A DNA stretch of 64,000 nucleotides. Origin: Reticulitermes speratus. Its lineage: Eukaryota; Arthropoda; Insecta; Blattodea; Rhinotermitidae. Below the pieces are notes generated by a model. That model saw nothing but the letters and a program-made list of their open reading frames with translations. It had not been told where the DNA came from and did no database searches. The stretch is from contig JAJKFL010000012.1 in assembly GCA_021186555.1 (NCBI GenBank), positions 25,492,210 to 25,556,209 on the forward strand. The letters are read 5' to 3'. Both the position numbers and the translations under genes were made by a program. Within the stretch, counting starts at the first letter, position 1. Every line of letters begins with the position of its first letter. Shown here one piece after another: positions 20,282 to 31,768 of this stretch.

Positions 20282-21130
20282 TAGCATCAGCCAATACTGA
20301 CAGTTGTTATGCTGTCGCCCTGAGATGCCTAATTGTATATGCATGAAGCGACGTGTTGCGGTAGAAGCTTACACTCTAAAGTGATTTCCTCCTTCAGATT
20401 TATAGATGTTTATGTTTGGGCGCCATAATGTCCGATGTTAATACTGTAATAAGATCTAAACACATACACTCGAGTGTCTAGGCGACGTGACAAATTTTAT
20501 TTTCTATGTTACTGCTTTTTTTTATTCTCATTGTATAAATATGGCTGCCCGTAAGTTGCAGAGGTTCGTCTGCAGTCCAGCAACAGAAATTCCGGTATGC
20601 TAATGAGAACGTGAGACACATTCAGAGGATTTAGAGAGGCGAATTAAATATGCTTCGTTGTTACTCGGGTACGATGGAAGATGTAAAGTGAAGTTGCCGC
20701 CTGCTTGATTGCGTGTCTTTCTGTTTCTGTGGTCGTTCTGTGTTAGGAATTGGACAGCATTGCAACGGGTAGCGGAATAATGCAGGGCGCCATAGTAAGG
20801 TCAGACCACAAGTTAATCGAACAATCAATTGGCAGTTGCTTATTCAAGCAAAAATGTTTAAGTTTTACCTCGAAAAATAATGTGAAATAATTAAACCCTG
20901 TAAAATTTACTGCAGAGGCACTATTCACCTTGCACAGGGCCAGACTAAAGGCAAAGAGAATGGATTAGTTCCTTCGGCGTTCCTGTTATGTGTTCGATGG
21001 AAGACTTTCGTGTCTTCAAGACACCGTAAAACAATGAAACTGAGTTAATGATTATTATTTTAATATCTACGAAGAATTTCAAAGTCCGACGCAACTTGTG
21101 TTTAATAATTATATATATATACATATATAT
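20282..21130. other. Unassigned stretch with (TA)n at the right edge
   Basis: No gene or shared repeat recognised; TA-rich tract at about 21108-21133 is the insertion site of the next element. Confidence 0.45.
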
Positions 21131-21133
21131 ATA

Positions 21134-21536
21134 CAGGGCATACACAAAAGAATGGTGCGGTATCAAAAGTGAATAAAAAATGTATTTCTCACCTTACACA
21201 GGCACAACATACACCGTCAGCGGCGGCAACTGTCCAAGTTTCTCATTTGGTAATTACAATCCTTCAATGTGTGCACCCTGGGTCACACGACACACATCCA
21301 CACGGTAATCAAACTCATCCCAGACCCGGTGTAGCATGTCCGCTGTAATGGCCTGCAGTGCATGCGTTATCCGATCACGAATTTCTTGGACAGTAAGCAT
21401 GAGAAGCGAACTGCTGGTAGCGCATGAGAAACTTGGACAGTTGCCGCCGCTGACGGTGTATGTTGTGCCGGTGTAATGTGAGACATAAATTTTTTATTTA
21501 CTTTTGAAACCGCACCATTCTTTTGTGTATGCCCTG
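21134..21536 (-). mobile_element. Tc1/mariner-like element, internally deleted, family H
   Basis: The termini CAGGGCATACACAAAAGAAT and GGTGCGGTWTCAAAAGTRAA, TAAAAAAT continue into long inverted repeats of about 110-120 bp (GGCACAACATACACCGTCAG, CGGCGGCAACTGTCCAAGTT, TCTCAT), flanked by TA. The minus-strand interior keeps only the last codons of a transposase. The family's 78-bp relatives at 19692 and 55742 keep just the ends. Confidence 0.85.
21257..21394 (-). pseudogene. Transposase C-terminal remnant (mariner/Tc1 type)
   Basis: The minus-strand translation is LTVQEIRDRITHALQAITAD, MLHRVWDEFDYRVDVC, RVTQGAHIEGL, stop. This pattern (helical 'I-x-x-A-x-x-x-I-T-x-x-M-L-x-x-V-W' followed by 'YR-x-D-V-C-x-x-T-x-G-A-H-I-E') is the C-terminal tail of transposases in this insect lineage. 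The catalytic domain is deleted, so it is inactive. Confidence 0.75.
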
Positions 21537-21539
21537 TAT

Positions 21540-22000
21540 ATGTATATATATACTACCTGTTTCAATCATTCGACCATCTTTAGGTGCACAATACAAAAAC
21601 TTAAAGTCTAATGTAAAAGTGTTTAAAAATTTTGTGAGATCTCACAAATAATGTCATGTATAAAATACAATGTACGTTACAGGCGTATCGTTAACCTTGA
21701 TCAGAGTGGTGAGTAAGCCAAATATTGAAATTTTGGATTTAAAAAAATGTAAAATTTTTTTAGGATCTCAGTTCCTAATTAATTGTAACTTGGAAGTCAA
21801 ATTCTCTTCCTATCTGTGCTTTTGTTATTCATTCTGTTATTTAAAACCTATATTTGAATGTTTGTTTGAAGATCGCTGTATCAAAATTGATACAAATAAT
21901 TTACTTTCAAATACAAACGTACAAAAACGAGACGTAATGGAAAGTAGTACCCTCGTAGTTCCTTAAATATTGCTGGCCATGATGCAAAGAAAGCTCCATT
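21540..22000. other. Unassigned stretch with decayed hammerhead-like motif
   Basis: On the minus strand at about 21559-21591: CCTAAAGATGGTCGAATGAT, TGAAACAGGTAG, which resembles the CUGAAGA/GAAAC motif with a weak 4-bp helix II. Otherwise no feature seen. Confidence 0.35.
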
Positions 22001-22275
22001 GTAGTAGTAGTAGTGGTAGTGGAAGTGGTAGTAGTAAATTGTAAAGCTTTCCCATAACAAGTCATGAAGACTCAGAGGGGGAATGTAATGTTGGGCTTCC
22101 ATCCTTACTTTGACATTTGGCACAACTAGGACGGCAGAGTTGTATGGCTTCACGCGCCGGCCGCACTTTACCGCCAAGATAATCCCTTGGTTCTGTGACC
22201 CCAGCAATAGGTCACTTGAAAATTCCCAAGGACTGTACCGGGAATTGAACCCGGAACCCCCCGTCTTGTGGTATT
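22001..22275 (-). mobile_element. SINE family E (tRNA-derived), single copy in window
   Basis: The minus strand reads a B-box-like GGGTTCAATTCCCGGTACAG, then CCTTGGGAATTTTCAAGTGA, CCGCACTTTACC-type complement (GGTAAAGTGCGGCCGGC) and ends with (TAC)n / (CAC)n. The head is short or truncated. No TSD identified and no second copy in the window, so the assignment is by layout only. Confidence 0.65.
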
Positions 22276-22423
22276 CGTCAGAGTTTGTTTTATTCTTGGT
22301 GTGCACGTACTGGTTGTTGGAAAGAGGCTGATCTTTCCCGTTAATGAACTTGGTATAGGACTGAGGCTATCAAAGTGACCTATTGACATAACACAAAGAC
22401 CGTCGGTCAAAACTCAGTGTTTT

Positions 22424-22527
22424 AGCTATTCAGTATTTAATACAACATATTTCGGCCTACTTGACGATGATTGCCATGTAGGCCGAAACGTGTTGTATTA
22501 AATATTGAATAACTGAAATATTGAGTA
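22424..22527. mobile_element. Foldback with hammerhead-like core
   Basis: Left: TTAGCTATTCAGTATTTAAT, ACAACATATTTCGGCCTACT, TGACGATGATTGCCATG, and inverted: GTAGGCCGAAACGTGTTGTA, TTAAATATTGAATAACTGAA. Arms of about 40 bp with several substitutions. Between them TTGACGATGATTGCCATGTA, GGCCGAAAC resembles CUGANGA, helix II and GAAAC, in a decayed state. Confidence 0.65.
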
Positions 22528-23785
22528 ATCCAATATGTGTCACAGCGGAAGTATAAACTGAAGTTATTAAATTGAGACTTCGCGAGCTCAGGAGTGTCTG
22601 TTGTCAACGTGACTGTCAGGTCTCATTTCAGTTTATTTCTGTGTTCAGTTTTATTTACACTAATAGAGCGATTTTTTTCGTGAGAGCCAGTATGAAAATC
22701 CGTAGCGAATTGTCTGTAAGGTTACGTTGTTAAGAGACTCGTCCGAAAGACACACATCTTACGTTTAAATGCCAAGTTTTGCCTGGAGACAATATATGAC
22801 CGGAGTGGTTATTTAAATTTTGGCGCATGGTCTATAAAAAAACGTATTATTTGAACAGAGAAAGATAAAATTATGAAATAAACGGCATTTTGTGGAAAAT
22901 AAAACAGAGTTTATGCAGCTTGTCTTAACAGTGCAGTAGATTTCCTTGTTGGCTGAATATATAGAATTAATTTCTAATACTGTGTTCGTAGGAGCATAAT
23001 ATTTGAACCTGTTCTGACATATTTAAATCAAAACCACACATTAAAATTTATTTAGTTAAAATTCTTTAATATCCTGGAATCTGTGCCTTAGATTCTCGAC
23101 AAGCAACTGAAATTGTTTGGTAGTATTTTTACTATTATTAGTACTATTACTACTATTATACTAGTGTTTTTTGACTTTTAACTCTTCAAGCTTCAAAATT
23201 CTGAAAAAAAAAAAGGAGAGGAGAAGAAAAACGAGGACGAGAAGAAAGGAACATTAGGATTTTAGTTGTGAGACGTGACTTTTTTACAAGGGGAAAACAT
23301 TTAATTTACTGCTGTGAAGGTTCCAAGATAATGGCCGCTCGTCCTTCTGGCAAAGGTAGTTCGGATGGAAGGTAGATTGCTGGAAAGTAAAGAATGTAAG
23401 GTGATGGAAGGTGGACTGTGGGTTTGCAGCAGACGAAAGATGTTTTCAAGTCTGGAATTCGACTACACAATACACAACACTTTATATCTTACCATACATA
23501 TAACACATCTTGCCTCCATTATAAAAATAACCTGTAAGTGCTGTGTATAAAAGTCATGAGGATCATGCAACACAGATAAATAGACCGGGACGCCAGCAGA
23601 GTTTTTAATATTAAAAGCAGGCGGTATATATAATGACCACTGAAATTGAAGTTGTTAACAAATATCCCACCAGATGGTGCGTCAGTTTACTTGACGAACG
23701 AAAAAATCGTCAATGCGTCAACTGACACTCATAAATTATTCGCTTAAGTTAATCACGTTCAATTTCTTCTATGTGTGGAACACTG
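22528..23785. other. Unassigned AT-rich stretch
   Basis: No gene or shared repeat recognised. A 61-codon frame at 23365 has no motif; a short purine-rich run (about 23200-23260) is low complexity. Confidence 0.45.
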
Positions 23786-23993
23786 CGTGGCACATAGCTA
23801 ACGTGGCACATAGCTAACGTGGCACATAGCTAACGTGGCACATAGCTAACGTGGCACATAGCTAACGTGGCACATAGCTAACGTGGCACATGTCTAACGT
23901 GGCACATGGCTAATGTGGCACATGGCTAACGTGGCACATGGCTAACGTGGCACATAGCTAACGTGGCACATGGCTAACGTGGCACATAGCTAA
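23786..23993. repeat. 16-bp minisatellite, 13 copies
   Basis: CGTGGCACATAGCTAA repeated 13 times (208 bp exactly), with AGC/GGC and one CTAATG variant. Not coding. Confidence 0.97.
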
Positions 23994-24734
23994 TTCCCGT
24001 ATAACTGCGTGATACTCCGCGTAATGCAGAAAACTGCTGTAATGTGTTGCCATCGGCCTATTGTGTTGTAGATTCAGTATCAATATAGCTTAAACAGATG
24101 GACGCTGTGCGTGATCTCGACTCGTTTAGCACTAAACACTTACACTAACATGCTTCTAAATTAAAACATTATGAATTTAATGAGAGGAACTCAATATTTA
24201 AAGATAAATAACAACATTCTTTCTAAAGTTGTATTTCTGAAAATCTATGAATATTAAGATCAGCGTCTTAAATGTGGGCGATTATTAATATGCATATTGT
24301 ATTATATACATACATATACAGGGTGCACAAATCTTCTAAAATTCTAGAAGACACCCCAAAATTCTAGGAGCCAGAAAGGTGACATACAGCAAGTTCCATA
24401 CTGAGGACCCAAAAATATTAGGCGCCACCGTACAAAATTTAGTCGCCACGGCGACCTGGCGCCCGGAATTTGTCAATCACTATTATTCCAAAATTATCTT
24501 TACATCTTTCACTGTAATAAAATCTGGATTTTATGAAAGTTGGCATTACCCTCTTATTTTTATAGTGAGAAGGCTGTATAATATTGATGTCAACGTTTTG
24601 AAGAATGTTGAATTTAATTAAATGTATGGAGCGAATCTATCATGAGAAATTAATAGTCGCTCAGCTGGTTAATCAATTCTATGCGTTTTATGAACTGTCC
24701 ACTGGGCCTCGAAAGCGCATTTTTTAAATCTGAA
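23994..24734. other. Unassigned stretch
   Basis: A locally self-similar region lies at about 24333-24470 with 'AAAATTCTAG' and 'GGCGCC' repeats; it may be a decayed repeat but no second copy was found. No gene seen. Confidence 0.4.
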
Positions 24735-24842
24735 CCACTAAAATCTCCTTAGGTACCCGCCCACTAAAGTCTCCTTAGGTTCCCGCCCACTAAAGTCTCC
24801 TTAGGTACCCGCCCACTAAAGTCTCCTTAGGTACCCGCCCAC
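24735..24842. repeat. 26-bp minisatellite, 4 copies
   Basis: CCACTAAAGTCTCCTTAGGT ACCCGC repeated four times with few changes. Confidence 0.95.
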
Positions 24843-25457
24843 TCATTCCTCTATGCAGTGACTTTTCTCTTGTGTCTTGGAGCAAATATTCAAATAAATA
24901 AAGTAAGGAACAAACAAGAAATATATGAAGTTATTAGAAAAGAACGCAATAGCAAATGAACGAGGAAGAAAAATAAAATTACATATAAAATACAGAGTAA
25001 AACAGATAAGGAAAGACATAGGGGAAGTAAGAAAGGGCACACGTTACAAAGAGAGATAGTCAGACCGACTGTAACTCTGCCTTAGGCATTGGTAGATGCA
25101 GAATGTTTGCCTCCTCCTGTGCCGTGGCTATGCTGTTATGGCGCTGTTCGACTGATGCTCATACAGTGAATAATTCCGATGTATTATTTCCCCATTCAGC
25201 TGGAATAAAGTAAAACATAACACACTTTATGTTACAATCCAAAAAGGAAATGTAATGTAACGAGACTTTCGTGCCAGGGACGAGAACTCGATTATGCGGA
25301 TGCAAGAAGGCCAGCTGGAATAATTTATTTCGTTATTCTGAGGCTACCTCCGAGCTTCATCCTCCATTTACGACCACAGCAACGTGTCACAGAGTTTATA
25401 GAACAGAAGATACAGAATTAAAAGTTGGGGCCGTTATACTACTTCGTTAATTGAGGC
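24843..25457. other. Unassigned stretch
   Basis: Nothing recognised except low-complexity purine-rich runs. Confidence 0.4.
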
Positions 25458-27627
25458 ATGAATTGAGATACACCGACTACCTCGCATAACGGACACTGAT
25501 ATACACAGACTACCTCGCATAACGGACACTGATATACACCGACTACCTCGCATAACGGACACTGATATACACAGACTACCTCGCATAACGGACACTGATA
25601 TACACAGACTACCTCGCATAACGGACACTGATATACACAGACTACCTCGCATAACGGACACTGATATACACAGACTACCTCGCATAACGGACACTGATAT
25701 ACACAGACTACCTCGCATAACGGACACTGATATACACAGACTACCTCGCATAACGGACACTGATATACACAGACTACCTCGCATAACGGACACTGATATA
25801 CACAGACTACCTCGCATAACGGACACTGATATACACAGACTACCTCGCATAACGGACACTGATATACACAGACTACCTCGCATAACGGACACTGATATAC
25901 ACCGACTACCTCGCATAACGGACACTGATATACACAGACTACCTCGCATAACGGACACTGATATACACAGACTACCTCGCATAACGGACACTGATATACA
26001 CAGACTACCTCGCATAACGGACACTGATATACACAGACTACCTCGCATAACGGACACTGATATACACAGACTACCTCGCATAACGGACACTGATATACAC
26101 AGACTACCTCGCATAACGGACACTGATATACACAGACTACCTCGCATAACGGACACTGATATACACAGACTACCTCGCATAACGGACACTGATATACACA
26201 GACTACCTCGCATAACGGACACTGATATACACAGACTACCTCGCATAACGGACACTGATATACACAGACTACCTCGCATAACGGACACTGATATACACAG
26301 ACTACCTCGCATAACGGACACTGATATACACAGACTACCTCGCATAACGGACAGTGATATACACAGACTACCTCGCATAACGGACAGTGAGATACACAGA
26401 ATTCCTCTGATAACGGCCACTGAGATACACCGACTACCTCGCATAACGGACACTGATATACACAGACTTCCTCACATAACGTACAGTGAGATACACAGAC
26501 TTCCTCACATAACGGACAGTGAGATACACAGACTTCCTCACATAACGTACAGTGAGATACACAGACTTCCTCACATAACGGACAGTGAGATACACAGACT
26601 TCCTCACATAACGGACAGTGAGATACACAGACTTCCTCACATAACGGACAGTGAGATACACAGACTTACTCACATAACGAACAGTGAGATACACAGACTT
26701 CCTCACATAACGTACAGTGAGATACACAGACTTCCTCACATAACGAACAGTGAGATACACAGACTTCCTCACATAACGGACACTGATATACACAGACTAC
26801 CTCGCATAACGGACACTGATATACACAGACTACCTCGCATAACGGACACTGATATACACAGACTACCTCGCATAACGGACACTGATATACACAGACTACC
26901 TCGCATAACGGACACTGATATACACAGACTACCTCGCATAACGGACACTGATATACACAGACTACCTCGCATAACGGACACTGATATACACAGAGACTAC
27001 CTCGCATAACGGACACTGATATACACAGACTACCTCGCATAACGGACACTGATATACACAGACTACCTCGCATAACGGACACTGATATACACAGACTACC
27101 TCGCATAACGGACACTGATATACACAGACTACCTCGCATAACGGACAGTGATATACACAGACTACCTCGCATAACGGACAGTGAGATACACAGAATTCCT
27201 CTGATAACGGCCACTGAGATACACCGGACTACCTCGCATAACGGACACTGATATACACAGACTTCCTCACATAACGTACAGTGAGATACACAGACTTCCT
27301 CACATAACGGACAGTGAGATACACAGACTTCCTCACATAACGTACAGTGAGATACACAGACTTCCTCACATAACGGACAGTGAGATACACAGACTTCCTC
27401 ACATAACGGACAGTGAGATACACAGACTTCCTCACATAACGGACAGTGAGATACACAGACTTCCTCACATAACGAACAGTGAGATACACAGACTTCCTCA
27501 CATAACGTACAGTGAGATACACAGACTTCCTCACATAACGAACAGTGAGATACACAGACTTCCTCACATAACGGACAGTGAGATACACAGACTTCCTCAC
27601 ATAACGGACAGTGAGATACACAGACTT
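25458..27627. repeat. 33-bp array, about 66 copies, two types with higher-order duplication
   Basis: The unit is ATAACGGACACTGATATACA, CAGACTACCTCGC. Type A carries CTGATATACACAGACTACCTCGC, type B carries GTGAGATACACAGACTTCCTCAC. The order is A-B-A-B. A distinctive variant (GAATTCCTCTGATAACGGCC) occurs at 26399 and 27193, about 794 bp apart, showing that a larger block was duplicated. The minus strand is open over 339 codons because 33 is a multiple of three (repeats of SVMRGSLCISV); that is expected for a stop-free unit and is not evidence of a protein. Confidence 0.97.
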
Positions 27628-29120
27628 CGTGGAGAACTAATTAGCGATGAAACCGTTCGAATAGAGGGAAGAATATGTTATGAAATAAGTGCATAAAAGT
27701 TGAAACATTCTTCGCAGGAAGTTTTATATTTACATACGGGAATATTTGGTGAGTAAACTATTGAAATGTTGAAAGTGTAAACGTGTGGTTTTGCAGTGAC
27801 GGAAAATAAATTGTTTCTTATATAAATTTAATGGGTTTAGTGACACTGTCCAGCTGTTGTTCGATACTTGAAGAATGTACAACTGTACCTTTTACTTGAG
27901 TCCATAATTGCAATCCAATTTTGAAAGCAGCAAATATAAATTATATTTCATACACTGTGAAGAAACACAAACACTTATATTTTAAAATTCATTTTTATAG
28001 AATATTGCATTTTAGTACAGTGTTCCTTACCAAAGAGGAAAGAAATCATGTCAGCTTCCTAAACCTCTATATCTTGGATCTAGAACAAGAAAAACTGTCG
28101 ACATCGTGATCGAAATCTCCGTTTGTAATTCGATTTACTTTGGAGTGGCTCATAACTTCACTACCAATACCAGCAGAATAATCAGAAAGGAAAAAGGGAG
28201 ACAGAAATAAAGTCAAAACATTGTGGCTCGCAAATGTGAAGAAAGTACAGAAGTGGATTTCTTACTGCAGTAGATGGAGAATGCAAGTCTAGTGGGGCAC
28301 CACTTTTTTACGAAAGAGGAAATAAAATGATTTCCATTCCAGTGAACTGAATATAATTGAGTCCCCCCACCCCAACCTTTGCGCTTTGCACCACATATTT
28401 CTGTCTCACTCTCCAACCCCCCCCCCCCCCAAGTACCACCTGAGGGTCCCGTGTCTAGAGAGAGAAAGACTCGAAGCAGGTAGGAAATGGAGTGAGCCAG
28501 GTATATATAGTTGATCTATTGAATGTGTTCGTGCCAAATAGCGAAGCTTTCCATGTGGCGTGACCACGCAGCTGATTTTTGAAAAATGTGGTGTAGGAAA
28601 AAGATTCTGTGTCCTAAATTCTTATGTTTTAGGCTTAGTGCATATTTATTGTATGCTGGAGTTTATCGCAGTTCACCGGAAGATTTTTTTTTTTTCCAGT
28701 TGTCTGTTCTCAAACGTGGCATGAATTCCAAAATGGAACAGGAGGAAGAGACGATAAATTCTTGACATTCTTGCCAGGATTGTATGTGATTTGAAATATG
28801 TGAGTGTTTTATGGTCGTAGTCGGTGGATCGGGGTTAATCTGACGTGCTTAAGCTGTGAAAGCTAAGCCGGTCTTATTTGTGCAGGTATGTTGTTGGAGA
28901 GGTCAAGGAGGCATTTAAGTATTGCTTACTAAATGGCTTCTTAGTAACGCACGTAACAGTAAGATTTGGTGTCTTGCTACGTGTTAAATGCAATTACCAT
29001 GCACATATTTTATCGGTGTAATATTAACAGTCTTCGAGAAGGCGTTCGATGGCGACTGAAACGTCCGAAAGACATGGGAACAAGTGAAATAATGATTGTT
29101 TAATATGGTATTTACCTTAG
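27628..29120. other. Unassigned stretch with homopolymer runs
   Basis: Poly-C at about 28417-28430 and poly-T at 28685-28695. No gene or shared repeat recognised. Confidence 0.45.
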
Positions 29121-29345
29121 TGCTGATCCCAGTGGCCCAGGATTGTGGGTTCGAATCCCGCCTAGGGCATGGATGTCTGTCTCTTGTGAGTGTTGTGTGT
29201 TGTCAGGTAGAGGTCTCTGCGACGGGCTGGTCACTCGTCCAGAGGAGTCCTACCGAGTGTGGTGTGTCTGAGTGTGATCGTGAAGCGTCGAAAAAAATAA
29301 TGAGGCGGCCTAGGCCCCAAGGGGCTGTCGAGCCATTGGAAAAAT
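29121..29345 (+). mobile_element. SINE family C, copy with deleted A-box region
   Basis: TGCTGATCCCAGTGGCCCAG runs straight into GATTGTGGGTTCGAATCCCG (B box); the roughly 40-bp segment holding the usual GCGGTCTAAGGCGTGGG is missing. The body GTGTTGTCAGGTAGAGGTCT, CCAGAGGAGTCCTACCGAGT and end GGCCCCAAGGGGCTGTCGAG match the copies at 38452 and 40872. Confidence 0.88.
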
Positions 29346-29347
29346 AT

Positions 29348-30095
29348 TACTTTAATACACGATGAAGAACAAAAAATTCAAATGTTCTGAGTGCCTTCTT
29401 AAAAACCAAAATGCGATTAGTAAGACCTGAAGTACAGAAGACATTCTTATATGCGTAAATGGAGGAGAAAACGCTTGTGTATTAATTAGAACCATTCACA
29501 GAAGTTCGTGAGTTCATTCAAAAGTATGAATCGTGAATTTGTCTCAGGCGATAAACTTTCACACAATTCAATCTTAACTGAACAATAACACTAATGCAAA
29601 TTCAGAGCTGAGTGTTTTTGAATTAGTTGTGTAAGCGAGAATATCGGTTAATTATGCCTTTTATTAAAAAGTTCTGAACAATTAATCTTGAAGTATTGTG
29701 ACGCAAAATGTAGGAAAAATCGTAGACAATGTGCTTTGTTTTGCAGATGGCGTGCCTCGATTATATCTGCGACGGGTTTGGGGGATTGAAGCTGTTGCGG
29801 GAAGTGGGTTGGGACGGTTACTCCCTCTGGGCTTATCCAGTGGAAAAGGGATTGAATAACCTTCGTTCTACGTGGCGCCACCAAAATCTAAACAAGAACG
29901 ATTATTATGCAAAGAGGTTGAGAGGTTTCAAGAGACTTTCCGCTTTCCTATCCAGTAGCCTGTCTCTCCGTCACTGTTCAATACACGACACTCATATTTT
30001 CCGTTAGAAGCAAATTGAAAGTCGGACAACGAAGTGTGCACATGTGACTGCTCCCTTGATGTCATTTGTTGTCTTTGTAGCTAAGAAATCGGTGT
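29348..30095. other. Unassigned stretch; one 92-codon frame
   Basis: The plus-strand frame at 29729-30007 starts after TTTTGCAG|ATG, which resembles a splice acceptor, and contains LDYICDGFGGLKLLREVGW and SLWAYPVEKGLNNLRSTWRH. I do not recognise a domain; it could be an exon or chance. Confidence 0.35.
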
Positions 30096-30111
30096 TGGTA
30101 AGTCAAGTTCA

Positions 30112-30393
30112 AGCCTCCGGCCGCTCGCTCGCTGGGATTGCGGGTTCGAATCCCACCAGTGTCATGGCTGACTGTCTCTTGTGAATGTTTTGTGTTGTCA
30201 GGTAGAGACGTTTCTGCGACGGGCTGATCCCTCGTGCAGAGGAGTCCTACCGAGTGTGTGTGTGTCATTGAGTGCGATCAAGTGCAACAGTAACCCTCTA
30301 CATCTACAGCGAGTAGGTAGAGTAGGTAGTAGTAGTAGTAGTAGTAGTAGTAGCAGCAGCAGCAGGTAGTAGTAAGAAAGAAAGCAAACAAGA
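30112..30393 (+). mobile_element. SINE family C, variant tail, TSD-flanked
   Basis: The TSD AAGTCAAGTTCA lies at 30100-30111 and 30394-30405. The body begins within the tRNA-like head (CCGCTCGCTCGCTGGGATTG, GGGTTCGAATCCC) and is 5'-truncated. The 3' end is ACATCTACAGCGAGTAGGTA followed by (AGT)n/(AGC)n. Within family C, this 3' end is shared only with the copy at 10859. Confidence 0.92.
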
Positions 30394-30463
30394 AAGTCAA
30401 GTTCAGCCTTATTAACTATTCTGCCCAGCATTTCTTCTGTCAAAACGCTGGTAATGTCGACGC

Positions 30464-30715
30464 GGAGGCACGCGGTGGCGCAGTCGGTTGAGACACTGAG
30501 CTACAAGCCGGAAGGTCGCGGGTTCGATTCCCGATGGTGTCACTGGAATTTTTTATTGAAATAATCCTTCCGGCCGCACTGTGGCCCTGGGGTCGACTCA
30601 GCTTAGGGCTGACAACCTTACCACCTTCATGTGCCGATTTACTAGACATCTGGGAGCCTCAACCTTCTGGAACCCTAAGGGCCTGTCCAGGCCTGTAATG
30701 GGATTGCTTTACCTT
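30464..30715 (+). mobile_element. SINE family B, copy 4, internally deleted
   Basis: GAGGCACGCGGTGGCGCAGT, GAGACACTGAGCTACAAGCC, GGGTTCGATTCCC (B box), CCTTCCGGCCGCACTGTGGC then directly CAGCTTAGGGCTGACAACCT; the CTAACAGAAATGAGTACC segment is deleted. It ends GGGATTGCTTTACC. Confidence 0.88.
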
Positions 30716-31261
30716 TATTTGAACACATTTTCTCCAGTATTGTGTTTTCACGACGGAGGTAAGTCAGTTCATTTCCTTCAGGGTTACGGCGCTGTGTAGT
30801 GTTGTAGGTCAATACACACTTTCTAACGAAACTGCTGCCTTTTTCTTCAGGGTTGAAGGATTCTGTCCAAGTAAACACTTCGCTTGCCTCAACTTGACTG
30901 CACGTTCATATGGAGACAGGGTGTTCCTCAGAAAAGTCGGCATGCAACTACAATACGGCATGGTATCGTAACCCGGAGGCTGTCAATATGATGTTTCGAA
31001 TAGGTCAGCAGTTCACATGCACGTATAGGCGTATATACATTGTGACATGGCATCGTGATTATGCAATACAGTGGCGGTTATTAGACGGCTGAGTGTGTCG
31101 TGTTTACAGGAACACAGCGAGATGCTCCGATACAAAATTGAGAAACTGGGAACAGATATGTCTGTCGGGCAGTACACAGCCTCACTTTCGTTCATGTATT
31201 CATTATCAACACTTTTTAGGCATTTATCTAAATTATGCAAAGATATTTATTCATTTATTTT
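30716..31261. other. Unassigned stretch
   Basis: No feature recognised. Confidence 0.4.
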
Positions 31262-31273
31262 GTCACAGGGAAT

Positions 31274-31756
31274 AGGGAGGAACATAAGGTGAGGGTGTTC
31301 GAGAATAGGGTGCTGAGGAGGTTATTTGGGCCTAAGAGGGATGAGGTAACAGGGGAGTGGAGAAGACTACATAACGAGGAACTTAGTGATCTGTACTCAT
31401 CTCCAAATATTATTCGGGTGATCAAATCAAGAAGAATGTGATGGGCGGGGCATGTAGCACGTATGGGGGAGGGGAGAGGTGCATACAGGATTTTGGTGGG
31501 GAGATCCGAGGGAAGGAGACCACTTGGAAGACCCAGGCATAGATGGGAGGATAATATTAGAATGGATCGTCAAGAAGTGGGATGGTGGGGCATGGACTGG
31601 ATTGATATGGCTCAGGATAGGGACAGGTGGCCGGCTGTAGTGAATGCGGTATTGAACCTTCGGGTTCCATAAAACGTTGGGAATTTCTTGATAAGCTGAG
31701 GACCTGTTAGCTTCTGCAGAAGGACTCTACCCCATGGAGTTAGTTAGTTAGTTAGA
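31274..31756 (+). mobile_element. 5'-truncated (TTAG)n LINE, best copy, TSD-flanked
   Basis: A 12-bp TSD GTCACAGGGAAT lies at 31262-31273 and 31757-31768. The interior reads, in one frame with a single stop, [51 protein letters not shown], stop (TGA, expected W or R), [20 protein letters not shown] and [14 protein letters not shown] then [18 protein letters not shown]. That is the C-terminal region of a LINE RT ORF, downstream of the RT domain. The 3' end is a (TTAG)n tail. Only the last 480 bp were inserted; nothing here is active. Shorter copies are at 16885, 39233, 41410 and in the composites at 8903 and 62814. Confidence 0.92.
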
Positions 31757-31768
31757 GTCACAGGGAAT

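Noticed and set aside
24322-24480. Element beginning with a TACAGGGTG terminus
   Set aside because: A mirrored terminus was not found; only loose internal similarity of AAAATTCTAG blocks.
25434-27621. Repeat-protein frames of 339, 182 and 130 codons
   Set aside because: They are the translated 33-bp array (unit length divisible by 3, no stop), with near-identical nucleotide copies and no synonymous bias visible.
31235-31672. Active LINE protein-coding gene
   Set aside because: Only the last ~480 bp of the element are present, bounded by a TSD, with a stop in the frame and no RT or endonuclease domain.
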